Below are positions 18,579 to 25,860 of a stretch of 64,000 bases of DNA, piece after piece; the stretch's first letter is position 1, and each line of letters begins with the position of its first letter. Source of the stretch: Microbacterium nymphoidis (GTDB lineage Bacteria > Actinomycetota > Actinomycetes > Actinomycetales > Microbacteriaceae); contig NZ_JAJNOD010000001.1 in NCBI RefSeq assembly GCF_021044885.1, positions 1,943,345-2,007,344 of the forward strand, given 5' to 3'. Both the position numbers and the translations under genes were made by a program. Under the pieces are notes generated by a model. The model searched no databases, was not told the DNA's origin, and worked only from the letters and a program-made list of their open reading frames with translations.

Positions 18579-19858
18579 CGGCTTTCCCAGGCCGTGACCG
18601 TCTCCGAGCGTCCGGGGTCCTCATCGGGGATCGGAGCGGGACGACGACGGCGGAAAGCCAGCCACGCGCAGCCGAGGCCCACGACGTTGAACACGGTGAG
18701 CAGCACGTACATCACCGTGACGCTCGTGTCGAGGATCAGCGGCGTGATCACCGCGAGCCCCGCAGCCGAGAACCGGCCGATCGCGATGATCGCGCCCTGT
18801 GCGGTGGAGCGCAGCAGCGTGGGGAACGACTCCTGTGTCCACACCTTCATGATCCCCTCGAAGGCGAACGCACCCCCGACGGCCGCCAGCAGCGCACTCA
18901 CGGCGTACGTGACGAGGTTGAGCCCCGCGACCACGACGAGCAGCTTCGACGCGATCATCAGGACCGCGCCCACCTGAAAGTACACAAAGCGACGCGGGCC
19001 GTCGGCGATCTTCATGAACCAGAGGTATCCCAGCACGGCGACCGGCACCATCGGCAGTGCGATCAGCGCGGCCTGTCCCACGGTGGCGCCACCATAGGTC
19101 ACCACGATGTACGTGCCGAACTGTCCGCTGGTGTTCGCGACGAGGTTCGTGAACGCGTAGAAGGCGACGAGAGCGAGAAACGGCACCAGGAAGGGCGGAC
19201 GGAGCAGGTCGCTGATGCGGGCGCGATCAGCACGCTCGCCGGACGTGCCGGCGCGCTTGCGGGTGCGAGCGGCCTGCCACGCGGCGGATTCCGGGATGGT
19301 CAGCCGTCCGACCAGGACGAGGGCGGCAACCACGCCGATGTGCGCGAACAGGACCTGGGCACCGGCACGCCCCCAGTCCCCGACCACGCTGGCGAGCACC
19401 GTGTTGACCACGATCCCGATGATCCACAACAGGTTGGAAAAGCCCAGCAGACGCCCGCGGTTCCGCTCCGTCGCCGCCTCAGCGATGGTCGAGAGCGAGA
19501 CCGGCAGGTCTGCTCCGGTGCCGAGGCCGAGCAGCACGGCACCGAGGACCACCATCTCGAACGACGGTGCCACGACGAGCGCTCCCACAGCCGTGAGGAT
19601 CAGCACCATGGTGGCGGTGAAGACCGGACGACGCCCGAGCCGATCCCCCAGCCTGCCGCCGATCAACGCTCCGAAGGCGATCGACAGCGTGAGGGCTCCG
19701 GCCGCGACGCCCACCTGCCACTGGGTGAGGCCGAGGTCCTGCTGCAGGATGACGATCGAGGTGCTGAAGCCGGTGATGGCGGCGGAATCGATGTAGGACG
19801 CCATACCGGAGACGACGGCGACCCACCAGGGACGAGAGTGCAGGGGACGAGCGGACAT
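18575..19858 (-). CDS. MFS transporter, sugar/aromatic-acid type
   Basis: 427 residues from the ATG at 19858, chosen because GAAGGAG lies just upstream; a longer frame starting at 19897 would overlap the operator palindrome. About twelve transmembrane helices, with the MFS motif GGRLGDRLGRRPVF after helix 2 and RGRLLG-type sequence after helix 4. It probably imports the rhamnosylated substrate (or exports a product) of the GH78 enzyme encoded by the overlapping downstream gene. The actual substrate cannot be read from the sequence. Confidence 0.87.
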   Translation of the reverse strand: MSARPLHSRPWWVAVVSGMASYIDSAAITGFSTSIVILQQDLGLTQWQVGVAAGALTLSIAFGALIGGRLGDRLGRRPVFTATMVLILTAVGALVVAPSFEMVVLGAVLLGLGTGADLPVSLSTIAEAATERNRGRLLGFSNLLWIIGIVVNTVLASVVGDWGRAGAQVLFAHIGVVAALVLVGRLTIPESAAWQAARTRKRAGTSGERADRARISDLLRPPFLVPFLALVAFYAFTNLVANTSGQFGTYIVVTYGGATVGQAALIALPMVPVAVLGYLWFMKIADGPRRFVYFQVGAVLMIASKLLVVVAGLNLVTYAVSALLAAVGGAFAFEGIMKVWTQESFPTLLRSTAQGAIIAIGRFSAAGLAVITPLILDTSVTVMYVLLTVFNVVGLGCAWLAFRRRRPAPIPDEDPGRSETVTAWESR

Positions 19859-19898
19859 GGCTTCTCCTTCGAAGCACGGGAAGGTATGCCGCCACACT

Positions 19899-19931
19899 AA
19901 CGGATGATTGTCGTGTAGACAATCATCCGTT
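19899..19931. promoter_or_regulatory. Perfect 14-bp inverted repeat upstream of the MFS/GH78 operon
   Basis: AACGGATGATTGTC at 19899-19912 and GACAATCATCCGTT at 19918-19931 are exact reverse complements around a 5-base spacer. The site is 41 bp before the MFS start and its far end overlaps the stop codon of the pabA/trpG gene. It is AT-richer than a normal terminator and has no T tract, so an operator is more likely, though it could also end the trpG transcript. The core TTGTC-N5-GACAA fits GntR- or MarR-type operators. Confidence 0.65.
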
Positions 19932-20575
19932 TATCGATGCGGTGTGAGCGTCGCCGCACGCGCGACCGCACCCGCGTCCCCGGTCACCTCGAGCCAGTTC
20001 GCCAGCATCCGGTATCCGTCCGTCGTGAGGATGCTCTCCGGATGGAACTGCACGCCGTGGACCGGCGCTGATCGATGCACGATACCCATCACCACTTGCC
20101 CCGCCCGAGCCGTGATCCGGAGTTCAGAGGGCAGTGTGCTCTCCTCGACGGTGAGCGAGTGATAGCGACCGACCGGAACCTCCGCCCGCACCCCGCGGAA
20201 CACGCCGGTGCCATCGTGGCTGACCGCGGACACCCGGCCGTGCATCGGCTCGGGGGCGACCCCCACGACACCGCCGAGCGCGACAGCGATGGCCTGGTGT
20301 CCCAGACACACGCCGAGGAGGGGCACATTCGCCCTCACAGCGGCCTTCACCACGTCGATCGAGGCGCCGGCATCCTCGGGGCGACCGGGCCCGGGCGAGA
20401 TCAGCACGCCGTCGTAGCCGCGGAGACCGGCGGTGGCATCGGCGATGTCATCCGCCTCGATGAAGTCGACACCCGCGCCGAGCTCGACGAGATACCCCAC
20501 CAGCGTGTGCACGAAGGAGTCGTGATTGTCCACGACGAGGATGCGCGAAGCGCTATTGCGTGATGGTGTTGGCAT
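19931..20575 (-). CDS. trpG: Class I glutamine amidotransferase, anthranilate/ADC synthase component II
   Basis: 214 residues. The nucleophile motif LLGVCLGHQA has its cysteine near residue 90 and the partner His/Glu lie in VQFHPES. The N-terminus reads ILVVDNHDSFVHTL, characteristic of the TrpG/PabA family, which supplies ammonia from glutamine for anthranilate or aminodeoxychorismate synthesis. It is the gene called trpG in this position in mycobacteria and streptomycetes; without a synthase subunit nearby, TrpG and PabA cannot be told apart. It overlaps the preceding small membrane gene by 23 bases. Confidence 0.88.
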   Translation of the reverse strand: MPTPSRNSASRILVVDNHDSFVHTLVGYLVELGAGVDFIEADDIADATAGLRGYDGVLISPGPGRPEDAGASIDVVKAAVRANVPLLGVCLGHQAIAVALGGVVGVAPEPMHGRVSAVSHDGTGVFRGVRAEVPVGRYHSLTVEESTLPSELRITARAGQVVMGIVHRSAPVHGVQFHPESILTTDGYRMLANWLEVTGDAGAVARAATLTPHR

Positions 20576-20717
20576 CCGCGGGCGGGAAGAACGTCGCGCT
20601 GACCCAGGGGAACGCGTACCAGAACAGGCCGTACAGGATCGCGGCGACCACGACGAGCACGATGATCAGCTTCACGAACCAGGGTCCGGGAAGGACACGC
20701 CACAGAGCGCCGTACAT
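20553..20717 (-). CDS. Small single-span membrane protein
   Basis: 54 residues from the ATG at 20717, which has GAAGGAG upstream and overlaps the sortase stop (TGATG). One long hydrophobic helix (VKLIIVLVVVAAILYGLFWY, about residues 14-34) is flanked by a short basic N-terminus and a polar C-terminus. No known family is recognised. Its tight coupling on both sides, sortase upstream and trpG downstream, suggests a conserved member of the block rather than a chance frame. Confidence 0.75.
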   Translation of the reverse strand: MYGALWRVLPGPWFVKLIIVLVVVAAILYGLFWYAFPWVSATFFPPADANTITQ

Positions 20718-21499
20718 CAGCTCTCCTTCGGGAGATAGAGCGACGCCGGCTGCTTGCCGTCTGCCACGCGCGGGGTGAAGGCCTCGAACACGGCGTAGCC
20801 GATGAGGCGCTCCGAGAAGCCGTACCGCGGGCTGCACGTCGTCATGGTCAGATAGCGCCCCGTCGCCTCCACCGTGGTGTTCTGCGGCGTGGGGTCGAGC
20901 ACATCCACGGAATCCGGGGTGACGTAGACCATGTTGCGGTACCGGTAGGTGTACCAGCCGTCCGGGGTTTCCACGACCACCGCGTCGCCCACCTGCATCT
21001 CGGGCAGGTTCATGAACGGGGCTCCGTGGCTGCCACGGTGCCCGGCAACGGGGAAGTTGCCGATGTCTCCCGGCATCGCGGTGTCGTTGTAATGGCCGAC
21101 CATGCCGAGATCGAGGCTCTCCCAGGTGGCGGTGCCCTCCGCGATCCTGACCTCCTGGCCCAGACGCGGGATGTGCAAGGTGGCGAACACCTCACCGCTG
21201 GCCGGCTCCTCGATGGGAGGCGGGTCAGCGACCAGGGTGTTGTACTTCTGCGAGGGGTCCGACGTGGGCAACGGCTGACCGCTGTTCTTCGCGTCGTCCG
21301 CCCAGGTCTGGCTGACATCCTGCGCCTGCTGGTTGGCCGCGGCGCCGAGGATCATGTCGCCGACCCACATCTGCCAGACGACGAAGAGCAGCACAAGCAC
21401 ACCGCCCGTGATCAGCAGTTCGCCGAGAACGCCGGTCACCGTGACGCGCCCGCGTTTGCGGGCGCGCGCTGCTCGGCGCGTAGGAAGCTCGGTGGTCAC
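20717..21499 (-). CDS. srtE: Class E sortase
   Basis: 260 residues. One N-terminal transmembrane helix (about residues 26-50, after a basic ARKRGR stretch) anchors an extracellular sortase barrel. The catalytic histidine lies in VAGHRGSHG (near 153), the cysteine in LTMTTCSPRYGF (near 221) and the arginine in SERL (near 229). Class E sortases anchor proteins with LAxTG-type signals to peptidoglycan in high-GC actinobacteria and usually sit between crgA and trpG, as here. No substrate gene with a sorting signal is visible in the window. Confidence 0.92.
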   Translation of the reverse strand: MTTELPTRRAARARKRGRVTVTGVLGELLITGGVLVLLFVVWQMWVGDMILGAAANQQAQDVSQTWADDAKNSGQPLPTSDPSQKYNTLVADPPPIEEPASGEVFATLHIPRLGQEVRIAEGTATWESLDLGMVGHYNDTAMPGDIGNFPVAGHRGSHGAPFMNLPEMQVGDAVVVETPDGWYTYRYRNMVYVTPDSVDVLDPTPQNTTVEATGRYLTMTTCSPRYGFSERLIGYAVFEAFTPRVADGKQPASLYLPKES

Positions 21500-21547
21500 A
21501 GCGCGAGCCTAGTCAGACACTCTGGGAAGAATCCACACGCGGTGGAA

Positions 21548-21781
21548 TCAGCGCCACCGCATCGTCATCAGGAATCCGATGAGTGCGATCCCGAAACCGA
21601 TGGCGAGGTTCCAGCCGTAGATGCCCGGGATGGGGAACTGCTGGTCGCTGAGGTAGAACACCAGGATCCAGGCGAGACCGATCAGCAGGAACCCGATCAT
21701 GACCGGCTTGAACCACACCGGGTTCGGGGTCGCGTCGGGGTGTACGTTCTCGCGCTCTTCCGGCGTTCCTCGTCGTGCCAT
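21548..21781 (-). CDS. crgA: Cell division protein CrgA
   Basis: 77 residues with two transmembrane helices (about residues 24-45 and 55-74) joined by a short loop, and the family's NPVWFKPVMIGF and PGIYGWNLAIGFG segments. CrgA interacts with FtsZ, FtsQ, FtsI and CwsA and modulates septum assembly. Family members are about 75-95 residues. The upstream region is unusual: it carries a perfect palindrome (21837-21856) and three DnaA boxes (21869-21921). Confidence 0.93.
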   Translation of the reverse strand: MARRGTPEERENVHPDATPNPVWFKPVMIGFLLIGLAWILVFYLSDQQFPIPGIYGWNLAIGFGIALIGFLMTMRWR

Positions 21782-21836
21782 GCCGACATCCTATCGACCC
21801 GCACCGAATCTGACGATCCGGGCCGTCCGCACCCGG

Positions 21837-21856
21837 AAATCACACGGATGTGATTT
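21837..21856. promoter_or_regulatory. Palindrome in the crgA upstream region
   Basis: AAATCACA and TGTGATTT are exact reverse complements separated by CGGA, giving a 20-bp site about 56 bp before the crgA start. The half-sites resemble CRP half-sites but face the opposite way, so a CRP site is not claimed. A dimeric regulator site is likely; the protein is unknown. Confidence 0.5.
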
Positions 21857-21868
21857 TCATCCCCAGGC

Positions 21869-21921
21869 TGTGGATAACTATGTGGACAACGTGTGCAGAA
21901 GCCCGGGCGAGCCGTGGACAA
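21869..21921. promoter_or_regulatory. Cluster of three DnaA boxes upstream of crgA
   Basis: Boxes on the minus-strand sense are TTATCCACA (21869-21877, perfect consensus), TTGTCCACA (21881-21889, the common actinobacterial form) and TTGTCCACG (21913-21921, one mismatch). All have the same orientation. They lie in the 160-base gap between the rhomboid and crgA genes, 88 to 140 bp before the crgA start, and far from the dnaA-dnaN origin. Confidence 0.75.
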
Positions 21922-21941
21922 CCCCGCCCGGACCGGGCGTG

Positions 21942-22841
21942 TCAGCCGACGATCGGATGGACCACCGGCAGGAGGAACACCGACGCGCACAACAACAGCG
22001 CGAAGCCGGCGAGGAGGCCGATCTGCAGTCCCCGCTGGGACCGCTGACGTGTGGCGGCGTAGATCGCGCCGACCACAAGACCGCCGATCAGACCGCCGAG
22101 ATGAGCCTGCCAGGCGACGTTGAAGCCCGGAATGAACCCGATCAGCAGGTTGATTCCCACGATGACGAGGATCTGAGTGATGTCACCGCCGAGACGCCGC
22201 GTGATCACGATGAGAGCGCCGAACGTTCCGAAGATGGCACCGGATGCGCCGACGACGAACTGGTCGAAAGCAAGGAACGCCATGAGCACCGAACCGGCGA
22301 GGGCGGAGATCACGTAGAGGGCGAGGAATCGCCAGCGGCCGAGCAGTGGCTCCAGGATGCGTCCCATCATCCACAGGGACAACATGTTGAAGAACAGGTG
22401 CAGGAAGCTGCCGTGCACCAGCGTCACGCTGAGTGCGCGCCAGGGCTGCACGTTGGATCCGAGTTCCGGGGTGATGGCATAGCCCACGAAGGAGAGCGCG
22501 CTGGTGACGGCGACGCCGATGGGCCCGGGGATCATCTGGATCAGGGAGACGACGATCGTCACCGCCATGATCGCGTAGGTGACACGCGGGGTGCGGGAGC
22601 CGGAGGCGGCGACGACCGCTCCGCTCCCGCGACCCCATCGACGTTCCGCCTTCTTCTGTGCCGCGGTTCGCTGGGCGGCCTGCTGCTTCATGCACTCCGG
22701 GCACACGACGCCGACGGCGCCCTGTGTCTGGCATTCCGGGCAGATCGTGCGCAGGCACTTCTGGCACAGCACGAAGCTCATCCGGTCCGGATGGCGGTAG
22801 CAGAAGTTGTCCCTGTTGCGGGTGACCTCGGCGGACGTCAC
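21942..22841 (-). CDS. Rhomboid-family intramembrane serine protease with N-terminal zinc ribbon
   Basis: 299 residues from a GTG at 22841. The N-terminal 50 residues form a cysteine/histidine zinc-binding segment (CYRHPDR, CQKC, CPEC, CPEC). Six to seven transmembrane helices follow. The rhomboid nucleophile is in GASGAIFG (serine near 203) and the partner histidine in AHLGGLIGG (near 246). It cleaves membrane proteins inside the bilayer; substrates are unknown. It is the counterpart of Rv0110-like rhomboids and lies between crgA and ppiA. Confidence 0.9.
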   Translation of the reverse strand: MTSAEVTRNRDNFCYRHPDRMSFVLCQKCLRTICPECQTQGAVGVVCPECMKQQAAQRTAAQKKAERRWGRGSGAVVAASGSRTPRVTYAIMAVTIVVSLIQMIPGPIGVAVTSALSFVGYAITPELGSNVQPWRALSVTLVHGSFLHLFFNMLSLWMMGRILEPLLGRWRFLALYVISALAGSVLMAFLAFDQFVVGASGAIFGTFGALIVITRRLGGDITQILVIVGINLLIGFIPGFNVAWQAHLGGLIGGLVVGAIYAATRQRSQRGLQIGLLAGFALLLCASVFLLPVVHPIVG

Positions 22842-22846
22842 GTGTG

Positions 22847-23404
22847 TCAGACCGCTGCGATGTCGATCGAGGAGATCACGACGGGCTCGACCGGACGGTC
22901 GCCGGCACCCGTGCGCACTGCGCCGATCTCGTCGACGACCTTGCGCGATGCGTCGTCGGCCACCTCACCGAAGATGGTGTGCTTGCCCGTGAGCCACGGG
23001 GTGGGGTCGGTGGTGATGAAGAACTGCGAGCCGTTGGTGCCTTCGACGGCGCCGGTGATGGCATTGCGACGCAGGCCCGCGTTGGCCATGGCCAGCAGGT
23101 AGGGCTTGCTGAAGTCGAGCTCCGGGTGGATCTCGTCGTTGAAGCTGTAGCCCGGGCCGCCAACGCCCTGCCCGAGGGGGTCGCCGCCCTGGATCATGAA
23201 GTTGGGGATGATGCGGTGGAAGATGACGTCCTTGTAGAGGGGTCCCTCGCCCGGCTTGCCGGTAGCGGGGTCGGTCCACTCACCGGTGCCGTCAGCGAGG
23301 CCGATGAAGTTCTTGACGGTGACGGGTGCGTGGTCACCGAACAGGTTGACCACGATGTCGCCGTGGTTGGTGTGGATGGTTGCGACTGCAGAGTGAAGAG
23401 CCAT
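22847..23404 (-). CDS. ppiA: Cyclophilin-type peptidyl-prolyl cis-trans isomerase
   Basis: 185 residues from the ATG at 23404. The whole protein is a cyclophilin domain, with FHRIIPNFMIQGGDP, the GTNGSQFFIT core and WLTGKHTIFGEV, including the catalytic arginine of the FHRI segment. No signal peptide, so cytoplasmic. It catalyses proline isomerisation during folding. It is divergent from the CwsA-like gene at 23519, the same arrangement as ppiA and cwsA in mycobacteria. Confidence 0.94.
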   Translation of the reverse strand: MALHSAVATIHTNHGDIVVNLFGDHAPVTVKNFIGLADGTGEWTDPATGKPGEGPLYKDVIFHRIIPNFMIQGGDPLGQGVGGPGYSFNDEIHPELDFSKPYLLAMANAGLRRNAITGAVEGTNGSQFFITTDPTPWLTGKHTIFGEVADDASRKVVDEIGAVRTGAGDRPVEPVVISSIDIAAV

Positions 23405-23518
23405 GTGGCGATTCTCGCAGAGTTGACCGTGAGACCGGCGGAAAGGCCCGTCAAGGGGGTCGATTCCAAGGCGTGGTCTGGCAAGATGGGGACGTTCGTT
23501 CTGATAGGGAGGGGTCAC

Positions 23519-24043
23519 ATGAACCTCAGCCGCAAGCGTAAGAAGGAGCTCCGCAAGCTCCAGGACACGGCCAACCAGCTGTGGGCCCACCAGCAGGACC
23601 TCGCAGGCGACGCCGCCGAACTCGCCCGTGAGGCCAGTCGCCAGCTCGGAAACTTCGGCCGTGAGCAGGTCGTTCCCACCGTGCAGCACGCGTACGAGTC
23701 GCGTGTGGCGCCGGTCGTGGATCGCAGCGTCAAGGCCGGCCGTGAATTCGTCGACCACCGCGTCGTCCCGGTCGTGGGCGGAGCCATCGGCACCGCGCTG
23801 TCCGCCTGGGACGCCGCCAACAACACGCGCCACCGCATCAACACCACCGGCGTGCAGCGCGCGTTCGCTCGCGCCGTCGAGCCGATCCAGCCGCAGAAGA
23901 AGGGCATCGGCGCGGGTGGCGTCATCGCCATCGTCCTCGGTGCGGCTGCGGCGATCGGCGTGCTCTACGCCGCGTGGCAGACGCTGCGCGCCGACGACGA
24001 GCTCTGGGTCGCCGACGACCCGCTGTCCGCGCCCGACGCGTGA
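23519..24043 (+). CDS. CwsA-like membrane protein (positional analogue)
   Basis: 174 residues from an ATG at 23519 with GGGAGGGG upstream. A basic N-terminus (NLSRKRKKELRKLQD) leads into a long helical, alanine-rich region (about residues 10-125), then one transmembrane helix near 132-153 (VIAIVLGAAAAIGVLYAAWQ) and a short acidic tail. This layout, and divergence from ppiA, match mycobacterial CwsA, a CrgA partner in wall synthesis; sequence identity is not evident by eye, so the relation is inferred. The stop overlaps the GTG of the next gene. Confidence 0.75.
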   Translation: MNLSRKRKKELRKLQDTANQLWAHQQDLAGDAAELAREASRQLGNFGREQVVPTVQHAYESRVAPVVDRSVKAGREFVDHRVVPVVGGAIGTALSAWDAANNTRHRINTTGVQRAFARAVEPIQPQKKGIGAGGVIAIVLGAAAAIGVLYAAWQTLRADDELWVADDPLSAPDA

Positions 24044-24522
24044 CACAGTCCACGGATCGAGTCATCGAGGCCGCGCGTGCGCGCGGCCTCGATGTCGATG
24101 TGCGTGAGCGACCGCAAGCGGGATCCTTGGAGGAAGCAGCCGCGCTCCTCGGTCTCCAGCCCGCCGACATCATCAAGACGCTCGTCGTCAAGCGGGCCGA
24201 CGATACCTACCTGTTCGCGCTGATCCCCGGCGACAAGGCCATCTCCTGGCCGAAACTGCGAGCCGTAGTCGGAGTCAACAAGCTCAAGCTCCCGTCCCCC
24301 GATCTCGCCCTCGCCGCGACGGGCTACGAGCGCGGCACGATCGTCCCGATCGGCAGCACGACCGACTGGCCCATCTACGCAGACGAGTCCATCGTCGGAC
24401 GCCGGATCGCGATGGGAGCCGGCGCACACGGGTACAGCCTGTTCGTCGACGCCGACGCGCTCATCACCGCGTACGGCGCCACGGTGGCAGACATCTCCCA
24501 GCCGATCACCGAAATCCGCTGA
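24040..24522 (+). CDS. YbaK/EbsC-type aminoacyl-tRNA deacylase
   Basis: 160 residues from a GTG at 24040 that overlaps the upstream stop (GTGA). The protein is a single YbaK/ProX domain: the IIKTLVVKRADD strand, PGDKAISWPKLRAVVG and the GYERGTIVPIG loop are typical. Members hydrolyse mischarged tRNAs such as Cys- or Ala-tRNA(Pro), in the cytoplasm. It is coupled to the CwsA-like gene, a pairing common enough in actinobacteria to suggest co-transcription but not shared function. Confidence 0.87.
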   Translation: MTQSTDRVIEAARARGLDVDVRERPQAGSLEEAAALLGLQPADIIKTLVVKRADDTYLFALIPGDKAISWPKLRAVVGVNKLKLPSPDLALAATGYERGTIVPIGSTTDWPIYADESIVGRRIAMGAGAHGYSLFVDADALITAYGATVADISQPITEIR

Positions 24523-24523
24523 C

Positions 24524-24859
24524 TCAGGCGCTGCCGAGCATCGCCCACAGCAGGAACGGTCCCATCAGCAGCAGATAGATGCCGCCGAGGCCCGCTCCGA
24601 CGGCCCCCACCACAAGTCCGAGGATCGCTGCTGTACGAGCAAGACCGTGCGTCCGGCGAAGCGTCCTGACGGCGAAGACGATCGCCAGCACCGACGCCGC
24701 GACGCACGGCAGGATCAGCAGCAGGTTCGGCTCCCCGAGTTCGTTGCGGATGAACATCCAGATCAGGCCGACCAGAGCGCACGCCAGCGATGCGTATGCG
24801 AACCTGATCGCCCGCGCCCGGTCGTACGACCCGACGGCCCCCGGCTGTGGTTCATCCAT
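24524..24859 (-). CDS. Small multi-span membrane protein, DUF4190-like
   Basis: 111 residues from the ATG at 24859. Three to four hydrophobic helices (about residues 22-38, 48-68, 78-108) follow a short polar N-terminus with a GSYDRARAIRFAYAS start. The glycine-rich third helix (LGLVVGAVGAGLGGIYLL) resembles DUF4190-type proteins. Function unknown. It is convergent with the deacylase gene, with a 1-base gap. Confidence 0.7.
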   Translation of the reverse strand: MDEPQPGAVGSYDRARAIRFAYASLACALVGLIWMFIRNELGEPNLLLILPCVAASVLAIVFAVRTLRRTHGLARTAAILGLVVGAVGAGLGGIYLLLMGPFLLWAMLGSA

Positions 24860-24918
24860 ATGCTCCCCCTCCCGGCTGAGCATAGGCGATGCTCGCATCC
24901 CTGGAGGAGATGCGAGCA

Positions 24919-25761
24919 TCAGCCGGGAATCGTCGTATCGACCCGCGCTTCCGCCGTCTCGGCCGCCAGCCTGTTCCAGAAGCGACGCTGCGCCTCGCCG
25001 GGAAGAAGATCCTCGATGCGACGGCGGAGCTCGAACAGACTCAGGCTCGTGATGAAAGTGTCCGGGCGGAACATGCGCTCCTTCTCGAAGACGACGGTCA
25101 GGGCGCCGACAGGCGTGACCACCCACGTGTGGTCGATGCTCTGCAGGCCACCCTCGTCCACCAGATCGACGGAGAAGCTCAGCTGCCGCCCGTTGCCCGC
25201 GTCCAGTTGCTCGGCCATGCCGGGGCTGACGCCCCGGATGGCGTCGGCGATCGCGGCGAAGACCTCGCCCCGCGGCGCGAGGGGTCGCACCGCAGATCGC
25301 TTCACGGGCACGCGGAACTCCGCGGGCACGTCCGTGGAGTTCGCGAGGCCCGCGATCTCGAGCACCGCGGGGGCGAGGCTCTCGAACGGCTGCAGCCACA
25401 GAACGCCGTCATCGGACGCGGGAGGAGTGGCAAAGCGGGATTGCGTGACCCCGTGACGGCTCACCCAGAACGCCTCCGTGCGTGCGGCTCCGGGGAAAGA
25501 GGAGGAGATGCTGACCACGGCGGACATCTCCGCGTGCGCGGCGTACAGCAGTTCGAAACCCGGAGCCGGGCGGCCCGCTGTGATGAGGACGCGACCGGTC
25601 ACATCGACCAGGTCGAAGACGTCCAGCGTCCGGCGGCCGTATACGCTCGCCGGGTCGAGCGACGAGTCGAGCGGGTGAGCGGAGAGGAACTCGGGGTTGA
25701 GCCTGTCGGTGAACTCGCCGAGGTGCTCGTTCATCGCCCGAAACTCATGAAGCTGCTCCAT
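24919..25761 (-). CDS. Unknown soluble protein
   Basis: 280 residues from the ATG at 25761. No signal peptide, membrane segment or familiar motif. The N-terminal half includes VYGRRTLDVFDLVDVTGRVL and a sequence with AARTEAFWVSRHGVT; the C-terminal half is beta-rich. Base composition and codon use look like the neighbours. It is divergent from the propeller operon and shares with it a 99-base gap that contains a ROK-type operator (25799-25816), so it may be affected by the same regulator. I do not assign a function. Confidence 0.65.
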   Translation of the reverse strand: MEQLHEFRAMNEHLGEFTDRLNPEFLSAHPLDSSLDPASVYGRRTLDVFDLVDVTGRVLITAGRPAPGFELLYAAHAEMSAVVSISSSFPGAARTEAFWVSRHGVTQSRFATPPASDDGVLWLQPFESLAPAVLEIAGLANSTDVPAEFRVPVKRSAVRPLAPRGEVFAAIADAIRGVSPGMAEQLDAGNGRQLSFSVDLVDEGGLQSIDHTWVVTPVGALTVVFEKERMFRPDTFITSLSLFELRRRIEDLLPGEAQRRFWNRLAAETAEARVDTTIPG

Positions 25762-25796
25762 CGCACCATCGTGCCCTATCTCGTGGCACGGCACAC

Positions 25797-25825
25797 TGGA
25801 CTTACTCCACCAATTTGAATTAGAG
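25797..25825 (+). promoter_or_regulatory. Promoter with 18-bp shared operator (copy B)
   Basis: TGGACT (-35, 25797-25802), a 17-bp spacer and TTAGAG (-10, 25820-25825) precede the propeller operon. The 18-mer GACTTACTCCACCAATTT at 25799-25816 lies over the -35 end and spacer. The same 18-mer, with changes, occurs at 37101-37084 and 42826-42843. A bound repressor would block RNA polymerase. The ROK protein encoded at 42978 is the candidate. Confidence 0.65.
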
Positions 25826-25860
25826 TGGTCCGCACCGACGACGCGCAAGGAGGCGGACCG

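Noticed and set aside
19899..19931. Classical intrinsic terminator for trpG
   Set aside because: No T tract and low GC in the stem; an operator is more likely, though a weak terminator is not excluded.
21837..21856. CRP binding site
   Set aside because: Half-sites are oriented outward with a 4-bp gap, not TGTGA-N6-TCACA.
22847..24046. 399-residue minus-strand frame joining ppiA with upstream DNA
   Set aside because: Only the last 185 codons match a cyclophilin; the upstream part is antisense of the CwsA-like gene and there is a proper ATG at 23404.
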